15,810 bases of DNA. It comes from Planctomycetales bacterium. GTDB lineage: Bacteria > Planctomycetota > Planctomycetia > Isosphaerales > Isosphaeraceae. The first letter of the stretch is position 1. Each line of letters begins with the position of its first letter. The DNA is taken from the NCBI GenBank assembly GCA_027451455.1, contig DAIDJI010000040.1:1-15810 (forward strand). The letters run 5' to 3'. Below are positions 8,200-13,867 of the stretch, piece after piece. The notes beneath the pieces were generated by a model. It saw only the letters and a list, made by a program, of their open reading frames with translations. It was not told the origin of the DNA and made no database searches. Position numbers and translations under genes: made by a program.

Positions 8200-8229
8200 T
8201 TTACGGAGAAGTCCTGCGTCGATTATCAT
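8200..8229 (+). promoter_or_regulatory. Candidate promoter for the SIS/ROK operon
   Basis: TTTACG (8200-8205) and TATCAT (8224-8229) are separated by 18 bases, matching the consensus at 4/6 and 5/6 positions, in the divergent region upstream of the SIS gene. On the opposite strand the same spot reads GATAAT (8227-8222), a possible -10 for the membrane protein gene, though no -35 is evident there. Overlapping divergent promoters would link control of the two units. Confidence 0.4.
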
Positions 8230-8318
8230 CCTAAGATCGTAATGGTCGGCCGTCCCCGCGCCGATGCGAGCGGCGGGCGGATCGTCCGGCGATCCGATTG
8301 ACCGGGAACACGAGGACC

Positions 8319-8323
8319 AGGGG
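8319..8323 (+). promoter_or_regulatory. Ribosome binding site of the SIS-domain gene
   Basis: AGGGG lies 8 bases before the ATG at 8332 and supports that start codon. Confidence 0.6.
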
Positions 8324-8331
8324 CGAACTTC

Positions 8332-8952
8332 ATGCTAGGCGCGAAGCTGGGGATCTCGGACTATCTCGACCATGTCTGCCAGGATATCCGGAACATGGAT
8401 CCGGGTCAGATTGTCGCGGTCACCGACCTGATCGAACAAGCGTATGATGCCGGACGGTTCGTCTTCATCATCGGCAACGGTGGCTCCGGAGCCAATGCCT
8501 CGCACCTCAGCGAGGATCTTTCCAAGTGTACCCTCTGCGACTTCGAATCGCAGAAGCGGCTGAAGGTCCTGAGCCTGACCGATAACACCTCCGCCATCAT
8601 GGCCTGGGGCAACGACGAGGGCTACGACCGGATCTTCCTCGAACAGTTGAAGAATCTGGCCTCTCCCGGCGACCTGCTCCTGGCGATCTCAGGCTCAGGG
8701 AACAGCCCGAACATCCTCAATGCCGTCGATTGGGCCAACCAGAACGGCCTGACGACTGTCGGGATTACCGGCTTCTCGGGCGGAAAGCTCCGCTCCCTGG
8801 CGCACCACAACCTGCACGCGCCGGTGGACGACATGGGGATCGCTGAGTCGCTGCACCAGGTGGTCTTCCACTGGATCATCGACGACCTCTATCGACGGTT
8901 CACCGCCAAGGCCCGGGCGCAGGCCGCCGAGGTCGCCCTCGCATCGAGCTGA
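8332..8952 (+). CDS. SIS-domain phosphosugar isomerase, phosphoheptose isomerase (GmhA)-like
   Basis: This 206-residue cytosolic protein covers one SIS domain and is about the length of GmhA. Phosphosugar-binding motifs are plain: GNGGSGANASHLSEDL (48-63), AISGSGNSPN (118-127) and GITGFSGGKL. A histidine in ESLHQVVFH (H175) and the glutamate E61 occupy positions equivalent to the acid-base residues of GmhA. Family knowledge: GmhA converts sedoheptulose 7-phosphate to D-glycero-D-manno-heptose 7-phosphate; related SIS proteins act on other ketose/aldose phosphates. A C-x-x-C (KCTLCD, 66-69) follows the first motif. It starts at ATG 8332 and is followed after four bases by a ROK kinase, so the two are surely cotranscribed. 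I give no gene symbol because no other heptose genes (hldE, gmhB) are in view and the substrate could differ. Confidence 0.88.
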   Translation: MLGAKLGISDYLDHVCQDIRNMDPGQIVAVTDLIEQAYDAGRFVFIIGNGGSGANASHLSEDLSKCTLCDFESQKRLKVLSLTDNTSAIMAWGNDEGYDRIFLEQLKNLASPGDLLLAISGSGNSPNILNAVDWANQNGLTTVGITGFSGGKLRSLAHHNLHAPVDDMGIAESLHQVVFHWIIDDLYRRFTAKARAQAAEVALASS

Positions 8953-8956
8953 CCGG

Positions 8957-9916
8957 ATGGAAGGCGAAAAACCCGGGTTCCTTGGGATCGAAATCGGTGG
9001 GACGAAGCTCCAGCTTGGCCTCGGACCAGGCGACGGGCGGATTGTCGCCCTTCGTCGGCTGACCGTCGAACCCGTCCGCGGCGCTGTCGGCATCCGCGAA
9101 CAGATCGCCCGGGCGCTCCCGGCTCTCCTCGCAGACGCTGGGATCGACCGATCCGCGATTGCCGCCGCCGGAGTCGGTTTCGGCGGACCTGTCGACGCGA
9201 TCGAAGGACGGATCGAACGGTCGTTCCAGATCGAGGGCTGGGAGGGATTCCCACTTGCGGACTGGATTCGAGCCGAGCTGGGTGTTCGGGCGGTCTCCGT
9301 CCACAATGATGCGGATGCCGCCGGCCTGGCCGAGTCCCGCTTCGGCGCCGGTCGGGGGCTTGATCCCCTGCTCTACATGACCGTTGGCAGTGGGATCGGT
9401 GGAGCCCTGATCCTCAACGACCGGATCTACCGAGGCGCTGGCCGAGGTGCTGCCGAGATCGGCCACCTGCTGGTGCCGGCCGGAGATTCCGGCCAGTGGG
9501 ACGAACTGGAAAGGATTGCTTCGGGCTGGGGAATCGCTCGCGCCGGTCAGGCGCTGTTCGACGCCGGACGGTTCGTTCCCGAGGGGCACGACGGTTCGCG
9601 GCCGATCAGCGGTTTCGATGTCGCCGAGGCATCGCGGAACGGGGTTCCAGAGGCGTTGGCCATTCTCGCCAGGGCTCAGGAGGCCCTCGGTTTCGCGATC
9701 GCCCAGGCTGTGGCGCTGGTCGCCCCTCGCCGGATCGTCATCGGCGGCGGTGTCTCCATGATCGGCGCGGCCTGGTTCCGTGGCGTCCGCGAGGCCGTCG
9801 ACCGACTCGCCTTCCCGCCGTTCCTCGGCTCATTCGAGATCGTCCCGGCCGCGCTCGGCGAGGAGGTCGTTGTCCAGGGAGCACTGGCCCTCGCCCGCGA
9901 TGCCGCGTTGCCATGA
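8957..9916 (+). CDS. ROK-family sugar kinase (glucokinase-like) without the zinc cluster
   Basis: This 319-residue protein begins with the ATP-binding loop GIEIGGTKLQLG. It has the ROK features GVGFGGPVDAIEG, HNDADAAGLAE with the presumed catalytic D118, GSGIGGALI, the conserved GAAEIGH (H170), and a late RIVIGGGVS. Family knowledge: ROK kinases phosphorylate hexoses or N-acetylated amino sugars at O6 using ATP. The usual CxCGxxGCxE zinc-binding segment after the conserved histidine is replaced by a stretch with no cysteine (GDSGQWDELERIASG), and no DNA-binding N-terminal domain is present, so it is an enzyme rather than a repressor. The ATG at 8957 lies four bases after the stop of the SIS gene. 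Inference: the pair process the same sugar or neighbouring steps. The substrate is unknown. Confidence 0.87.
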   Translation: MEGEKPGFLGIEIGGTKLQLGLGPGDGRIVALRRLTVEPVRGAVGIREQIARALPALLADAGIDRSAIAAAGVGFGGPVDAIEGRIERSFQIEGWEGFPLADWIRAELGVRAVSVHNDADAAGLAESRFGAGRGLDPLLYMTVGSGIGGALILNDRIYRGAGRGAAEIGHLLVPAGDSGQWDELERIASGWGIARAGQALFDAGRFVPEGHDGSRPISGFDVAEASRNGVPEALAILARAQEALGFAIAQAVALVAPRRIVIGGGVSMIGAAWFRGVREAVDRLAFPPFLGSFEIVPAALGEEVVVQGALALARDAALP

Positions 9917-9956
9917 ATCCTCTTCCACCGTCCTGGCCAGGCCGCAGAACGACGAA

Positions 9957-9986
9957 GCTTGACTTGGGCGCGATCAAGCATAATAA
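9957..9986 (+). promoter_or_regulatory. Promoter-like site overlapped by a 6-bp inverted repeat
   Basis: TTGACT (9959-9964) is followed by CATAAT (9979-9984; 14-base spacing) or TAATAA (9981-9986; 16-base spacing). GCTTGA (9957-9962) and TCAAGC (9974-9979) form a perfect inverted repeat covering the -35 and reaching the -10, as an operator would. Spacing is not ideal, so confidence is low. It would drive a transcript into the 641-base region and possibly the gene at 10558. Confidence 0.3.
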
Positions 9987-10513
9987 GATGGAGTGAGGCT
10001 TGCGGAAGATTGACGGCGAATCTTACCGATCCTGGGAAAGGTTGTACAATACTTTCGAAGAGCCGGCATTGATGGGATACCGGGGGTAAGATTGGGCCGA
10101 GACGTGCGTCGCGAACTACATTGAAGTTAAGGAGATCGGGCGGGACGGTCGGAACGGTCGAGCGAGTCTGGCAAGTGGTGCGGGCGAAAAAAATCGCGAG
10201 GCTCGATCCAATCGGCGCTCGTTTTGCCATCTCCGATGGAGAGACGGTCGAGAGACGGGATTTCGGCACAGATTCTGAGCATGGCACCCCGTGAGTCGTC
10301 CAGTTCGTAGGCAGCGGGTCGACATGCGTTTCCGATGAACCAATCGACCGAATGGTTCGTCTATACGGACAGGAGACGATCGATCATAATTCCGAGGCCC
10401 TGGTCAAGTCTGAGGATGCAGGAAGCTGGTTGATAGCCCGACAGGGGTCATCGGATCGTGAAGCTTGTGGGTCGATCGGACGAAACCAACATGGATGAGC
10501 TGGCTTGAGATTG

Positions 10514-10537
10514 AGAGAGCGTCCGCCTCTTTTTTTT
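10514..10537 (+). terminator. Weak intrinsic terminator-like element just before a gene
   Basis: AGAGAGC (10514-10520) pairs with GCCTCT (10525-10530) with one bulged A around the loop GTCC, and a run of eight T (10530-10537) follows. The stem is short, so it may simply be a pyrimidine tract. It ends 6 bases before the ribosome binding site of the gene at 10558 and could act as an attenuator. Confidence 0.3.
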
Positions 10538-10543
10538 CTTTCC

Positions 10544-10551
10544 GGAAGGGG
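10544..10551 (+). promoter_or_regulatory. Ribosome binding site of the 80-residue protein
   Basis: GGAAGGGG lies 6 bases before ATG 10558. It decides this start over the in-frame ATGs further upstream (10465 onward), which lie before the poly-T tract. Confidence 0.65.
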
Positions 10552-10557
10552 CCCATC

Positions 10558-10800
10558 ATGACCACCAAGGTCGCGGAAACCCAACTGTGGCAGCAGAACC
10601 TGGCTTCGCTGATCCGGTCGGGTCTTTTTACCAGGGCGACAACCGGCGAACTGAACGGTCTGTTCACGGTCGTCGGGATTTACGCGGACGAGTCGACGTC
10701 GGCGCCGGTCGCGAAATACTCGGACCTTCGCCGGGCGATGGACGCCGTGAACCTGGTCAATCGGCTTGCGGTCTCCCAGGGTCCGGTCGAGTCGAATTAA
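10558..10800 (+). CDS. Small uncharacterised protein, 80 residues
   Basis: The protein starts MTTKVAETQLWQQNLASLI and ends with TAA at 10798-10800. It has no signal peptide, membrane segment or cysteine. The first half carries an amphipathic helix (ETQLWQQNLASLIRSGLF) and the second half a likely helix (SDLRRAMDAVNLVNRLAV), with a short beta-like stretch GLFTVVGIYAD between them. The strong ribosome binding site and the high-GC third positions argue that it is real. I do not recognise the family. It stands alone: 641 bases of non-coding DNA precede it, and a strong hairpin separates it from the phosphoesterase gene. Its role is unknown. Confidence 0.65.
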   Translation: MTTKVAETQLWQQNLASLIRSGLFTRATTGELNGLFTVVGIYADESTSAPVAKYSDLRRAMDAVNLVNRLAVSQGPVESN

Positions 10801-10841
10801 TCGGAACATGGGCTCATTCGGGCCCTCCGATGTTGGATACA

Positions 10842-10883
10842 CGGTCATGGCCTCCCGCAGGATGCGGTCGGAGGCCATGATCG
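10842..10883 (+). other. Strong RNA hairpin, 14-bp stem
   Basis: CGGTCATGGCCTCC (10842-10855) pairs with GGAGGCCATGATCG (10870-10883); 13 positions are Watson-Crick and one is G-T. Within the loop, CGCA and TGCG form a second short stem around GGA. No T-run follows on the plus strand; the next bases form the palindrome CTTTCGAAAG (10884-10893). It may stop transcription imperfectly, protect an mRNA end, or bind a protein. It lies between the 80-residue gene and the phosphoesterase gene. Confidence 0.6.
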
Positions 10884-10937
10884 CTTTCGAAAGCTGGCCG
10901 ATCGATCGATCCGAGTCGCCAGGAGGGCGTTTCTCCG

Positions 10938-12824
10938 ATGCTCAGGGACGGGGCCGGTCGGATTCTAGCAGTAGCGATCGTTGCGGCGACGACCGCCGTC
11001 CTCGGACGGACGACGACTGCCGATCACCTCTCGGCGCGCGAGGCCATCCGACGCGCCGGTATTCGCCTGAGCGGCCTCGAGTCGGAGCGGCACCTGACCG
11101 CGATGGCGACCCGAGGATCCGCCCTGCTCGCACGGCTGGACCCCTCCGAGCGCGCCGCGATCGGATCGGGATACTTTTCATTCCAGGTCGATCGTCCGGT
11201 GATCGTGGAGATCGCCGCACACGAGGGATCGGTCCCGTTCTGGCTCGCTGATCGCGGGTTCCGCGAGACCGACCTCACGCTGACCAATCGTGATGGCCAG
11301 TGGAAGGTCTTCCGCCGATCCTTCGATCGAGGCCCGATCGGCCTGGGGGTCAACGGTCTCGACCGGACAGCGCCGGCGCATTATGTCGTCTTCGTTCGGG
11401 CGGTCGGGGGTGGTCGACCCGACGTCTCGCTCGGCAAGGATGCGGCGAGCTGGGGAATGGTCGTGGCGGAGGGGACCGTCAGCGCGGCCCGGGAGCAGGC
11501 TCGACCGTTCGAGTCGATCCCGGCCGAGTTGGCCGGGGCCTGGATGTTGCAGCCCTCGCACGACGCACGACACTCGACGACCCTCGTCACGGGTCGGGCC
11601 TGGAAGACGCATGATGTCTCGACCCACGATCCCGACCAGGTCGCGATCAGTTTCGGGGACCGGCCGGGTAACGAGCTGGTCTTCACCTGGCGGACCTCGG
11701 CCTCGGTCGCGCGGTCGGTGGTCCGAATCGGGCCGATCGACGAGGAAAGCGGTATCCGAGAGGTCGCGGGGGATTCGGTTGTCGTCGAGACGGCGAGCGT
11801 CCTGAACGATCCCCTGATCCGTCGGCATCGGGTCGCGGTCGGTGGGCTTCGGCCGGGGCAAGCCTACCGATATGCCCTCGGCGACGGCTCGGCGAGCGGA
11901 TGGGGCCCCTGGCAAACGATTCGGACCGCGCCAGACCGCAATCAGCCGCTGCGATTCCTCTACCTTGGCGATGCCCAGACCGGCTTTGAGCGGTGGGGCA
12001 AGCTGCTCGACTCGGCCAGGAAACAGGAGCCCAATCTTGACTTCGTCGTGCTGGCCGGCGACATCGTCGACCGCGGGAACGAGCGGACGAACTGGGATCA
12101 CTTCTTCCTTCGCGCCGCCGGCCTGCTCGACCGGGTCGCGGTGATGCCGTGCGTCGGAAATCACGAGTATCTCGACGTTGGCCCCCGGCTGTACCGGACC
12201 TCATTCGAGTTACCGCGCAACGGTCCGCCCGGGATCGAGCCCGAGCTTTGCTATGCGTTCGAGGCGGGCGACGCGATCTTCACCGTGATGGACAGCAACC
12301 TCGCCGTCTGGGACGCCGACGCCGCGAAAGTCCAGGCACGCTGGCTCGACGAAACCCTCGCACGCACGACGGCCCGATGGAAGATCGCGATCTTCCACCA
12401 TCCCGTGTATCCCTCGCACCCCTGGCGCGACATGCCGGCGCTCCGGGAATACTGGGTCCCGGTCTTCGACCGGCACCACGTCGACCTTGTCTTGCAAGGT
12501 CACGACCACTCGTATCAGCGGACTTATCCGCTCCGAGGCCATCGGCCGGCGAGCGGCCCCGATCGCGGGACGATCTACCTGATCGCCGTCTCGGGCGACA
12601 AGTACGTCGATCCTGCGCATCGAGAGATGGCCGAAATCGAAATTGGACGAACATCGACCTACCAGGTGATCGAGATCGACCCGGCCACGAACCGCCTCCG
12701 CTACCGGGCCCGAGATGAGGCCGGGGAGACGATCGACGCCTTCGAGATCGAGAAGCCTGGATCACCTGTCCTTGTCAGAAATCCGCTTCCTTCCGTAGGC
12801 CGGTCCGCTGGATCGCCTCGTTAG
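10938..12824 (+). CDS. Secreted metallophosphoesterase of purple acid phosphatase architecture, 628 residues
   Basis: An N-terminal signal peptide is visible (basic start, then ILAVAIVAATTAVLG, probable cleavage near residue 28). Residues about 30-230 are an unassigned domain. A fibronectin-III-like module typical of purple acid phosphatases follows (about 232-335, with ELVFTWRTS). The calcineurin-like domain carries GDAQ (344-347), AGDIVDRG (373-380), GNHEY (407-411), HHPVYPS (487-493) and GHDHSYQRT (521-529), together supplying the dimetal ligands. Family knowledge: these enzymes cleave phosphate mono- or diesters outside the cytoplasm. The GDxxY tyrosine that makes true purple acid phosphatases purple is D378 here, so a different metal pair is likely. 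ATG 10938 is preceded by AGGAGG (10921-10926), 11 bases away. Its TAG stop overlaps the stop of the convergent gene. The natural substrate is unknown; phosphate scavenging is one possibility. Confidence 0.88.
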   Translation: MLRDGAGRILAVAIVAATTAVLGRTTTADHLSAREAIRRAGIRLSGLESERHLTAMATRGSALLARLDPSERAAIGSGYFSFQVDRPVIVEIAAHEGSVPFWLADRGFRETDLTLTNRDGQWKVFRRSFDRGPIGLGVNGLDRTAPAHYVVFVRAVGGGRPDVSLGKDAASWGMVVAEGTVSAAREQARPFESIPAELAGAWMLQPSHDARHSTTLVTGRAWKTHDVSTHDPDQVAISFGDRPGNELVFTWRTSASVARSVVRIGPIDEESGIREVAGDSVVVETASVLNDPLIRRHRVAVGGLRPGQAYRYALGDGSASGWGPWQTIRTAPDRNQPLRFLYLGDAQTGFERWGKLLDSARKQEPNLDFVVLAGDIVDRGNERTNWDHFFLRAAGLLDRVAVMPCVGNHEYLDVGPRLYRTSFELPRNGPPGIEPELCYAFEAGDAIFTVMDSNLAVWDADAAKVQARWLDETLARTTARWKIAIFHHPVYPSHPWRDMPALREYWVPVFDRHHVDLVLQGHDHSYQRTYPLRGHRPASGPDRGTIYLIAVSGDKYVDPAHREMAEIEIGRTSTYQVIEIDPATNRLRYRARDEAGETIDAFEIEKPGSPVLVRNPLPSVGRSAGSPR

Positions 12825-13258
12825 AGAACCGCGACCCGCTCCCAGACGCGGAAGTCAAAGTCATACGGGCAGCCCAGCACGATGTACCGTCCGTCGGGCG
12901 AGAATGTGGCCGCCGCCCAGTCGCCGGAGAAATTCTCGAACCCCGACGACCAGACCGTCTCGCCGCTGGCGACCACCGAGACCGTGAGAGCCGCCGCGTT
13001 CAGGACCAACCGCTCGTCGTCGCGTCCTTCGAGCAGGGGACGGCCAGGTAACAGGCCGATAATGTCCCAGGTCCGTCCGCGGTAATCGCACTCCCCGGTG
13101 GCGGGGTCGTACAGATCGAATTCGGCATACTCCGGATCCGTCTCGACGGCGGCCAGAGGACCGAGCCGGACAAGATGCATGCCTTCGTAGGAGACGACCA
13201 GCACGGAGTCGTCCTGCGGCACCGAGAAGCCGAGCATTCGCTCGCAGATGTTCGGCAT
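12821..13258 (-). CDS. Small uncharacterised protein, about 145 residues
   Basis: The reading frame runs upstream to 13432, but the Arg/Ser-rich upstream part overlaps the toxin gene and looks non-coding. The likely start is ATG 13258 (MPNICERMLGFSVPQDDSV), or GTG 13285. Visible features are a beta-rich pattern (VLVVSYEGMHLVRLG), acidic YAEFDLYDPATGE, GRTWDIIGLLPG, and a C-terminal strand pair reminiscent of a WD40 or beta-propeller blade (WAAATFSPDGRYIVLG). There is no signal peptide or membrane segment. I do not recognise the family. It follows the toxin gene on the same strand after about 100 bases containing a GC-rich hairpin, and its stop TAA (12821-12823) overlaps the stop of the phosphoesterase gene on the other strand. 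Confidence 0.62.
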   Translation of the reverse strand: MPNICERMLGFSVPQDDSVLVVSYEGMHLVRLGPLAAVETDPEYAEFDLYDPATGECDYRGRTWDIIGLLPGRPLLEGRDDERLVLNAAALTVSVVASGETVWSSGFENFSGDWAAATFSPDGRYIVLGCPYDFDFRVWERVAVL

Positions 13259-13318
13259 CGGCAGACGCCGCCACTCCTCCGCCACCCGGCGTCCTCCGCT
13301 GGCCAACGACCCGATTCT

Positions 13319-13340
13319 GCGGCCCGCGGAGCGGGCCCGC
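13319..13340 (-). other. GC-rich hairpin after the toxin-antitoxin genes
   Basis: GGCCCGC (13321-13327) pairs with GCGGGCC (13331-13337) around the loop GGA; two more pairs can form past one bulged base. The right arm is part of the palindrome GCGGGCCCGC (13331-13340). It lies about 20 bases after the toxin stop in the direction of transcription and may stabilise or partly end that mRNA, but no T-tract follows. Confidence 0.35.
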
Positions 13341-13361
13341 TGCAACCGCATGTTGGACGAT

Positions 13362-13622
13362 TCACGCCCGACCGAGGATCGCATCGTACTCCGCATGCGT
13401 CCCGATCCAGAACCAAACCAGGTCCGCGCCATCCTCCACCGCGAGTGCTCGGTAATGCAGGCCGACGCGGACCGACCAGAATGGGCCGGCTTTCTTGAGA
13501 TGCAGCGACGGATGCCGCGGATTCATTCGGAGTAACGCATAGTAGGAGTCGGCCAGTCGCGGGACTCCCGCCGGGAGTTGACGATAGCAGGCCCAGAATC
13601 GCGGCGTCGCGCGGTGGTTCAC
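13362..13622 (-). CDS. RelE/ParE-like toxin of a type II toxin-antitoxin pair
   Basis: This is a small basic protein of 86 residues (90 if the GTG at 13634 is used). It shows FWACYRQLPAGVPRLADSYYALL, then NPRHPSLHLKKAG, then FWSVRVGLHYRALAVE and DLVWFWIGTHAEYD. This helix-helix-beta layout with a RHPSL...K, R...YRAL and IG.H.EYD pattern is typical of the RelE/ParE superfamily. Family knowledge: such toxins cut mRNA at the ribosome or poison gyrase; which applies is not visible. I choose GTG 13622 because it forms a GTGA overlap with the antitoxin stop, which suggests translational coupling. The module sits downstream of the YfhO gene on the same strand. Confidence in the pair is high; the biochemical target is unknown. 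Confidence 0.85.
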   Translation of the reverse strand: MNHRATPRFWACYRQLPAGVPRLADSYYALLRMNPRHPSLHLKKAGPFWSVRVGLHYRALAVEDGADLVWFWIGTHAEYDAILGRA

Positions 13623-13822
13623 AGGTCGGTGCACCGACCCTCTTGCGCATCCCGGAGGGCCTCCTCCGCCAGGGCATCCAGCCGACCCTCGGCGACATCG
13701 CGTTCGAACTGGCGGTCCCAGGCCGCGGCGTCGAACTCCGCGAACCAGGTGCGGAGTGCGGCCAGGTCGTCTTCTGGCAGTTGACGGATGGCGGCCTCGA
13801 TCTCCTGGAGAGTGCTCATCAT
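13619..13822 (-). CDS. Antitoxin of the toxin-antitoxin pair, addiction-module type
   Basis: This 67-residue protein (MMSTLQEIEAAIRQLPED, or the second ATG at 13819) is acidic and helical, with LAALRTWFAEFDAAAWDRQF followed by ERDVAEGRLDALAEEALRD and ending EGRCTDL. The pattern matches small antitoxins widely found beside RelE/ParE-like toxins in cyanobacteria and planctomycetes; this is recall of the family, not a search. It would bind and mask the toxin and, in many such systems, repress its own promoter. It precedes and overlaps the toxin gene by four bases. Only 45 bases separate it from the YfhO stop, so it may be read from that transcript, from its own promoter, or both. Confidence 0.83.
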   Translation of the reverse strand: MMSTLQEIEAAIRQLPEDDLAALRTWFAEFDAAAWDRQFERDVAEGRLDALAEEALRDAQEGRCTDL

Positions 13823-13826
13823 GTCA

Positions 13827-13837
13827 GGGTATCACCC
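13827..13837 (-). promoter_or_regulatory. Candidate antitoxin operator (short inverted repeat)
   Basis: GGGT-ATC-ACCC is an 11-base inverted repeat with 4-bp arms, 4 bases before the antitoxin start. Its placement suits an autoregulatory operator, but it is short and may be chance. Confidence 0.25.
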
Positions 13838-13867
13838 GCCGCGAGCGGAGGCAATGGTTCCCGCCGG

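Larger units (their letters stand above)
9917..10557. other. 641-base intergenic region with regulatory-like signals
   Basis: No coding sequence is supported here. Open frames are short or are antisense shadows; the longest plus-strand ATG frame I read by eye (10335) is about 32 codons without a ribosome binding site. The region holds a promoter-like site (9957-9986), a TACAAT hexamer (10045-10050) with a weak upstream partner, a small hairpin TCTCC-GAT-GGAGA (10230-10242), a 9-base direct repeat ACGGTCGAG (10154-10162 and 10244-10252) and a terminator-like element ending in eight T (10514-10537). It is less G+C-rich than its surroundings. It could contain an unrecognised small RNA or a decayed gene. 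Confidence 0.6.

Noticed and set aside
9676..10287. 203-codon minus-strand frame partly in the 641-base gap
   Set aside because: It overlaps the end of the ROK gene in antisense, and its translation shows no domain and low-complexity Arg/Ser/Pro content.
10384..10878. 164-codon minus-strand frame across the 80-residue gene and its leader
   Set aside because: Arg-rich translation without motifs. The plus-strand gene has a strong ribosome binding site and better coding character.
11178..12164. 328-codon minus-strand open frame inside the phosphoesterase gene
   Set aside because: Antisense shadow: the plus strand carries all metallophosphoesterase motifs, while this frame is Arg/Asp/Pro-rich without domains.
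13259..13432. N-terminal extension of the small gene to 13432
   Set aside because: The added residues are Arg/Ser-rich, overlap the toxin gene and lack a ribosome binding site; ATG 13258 or GTG 13285 is more credible.
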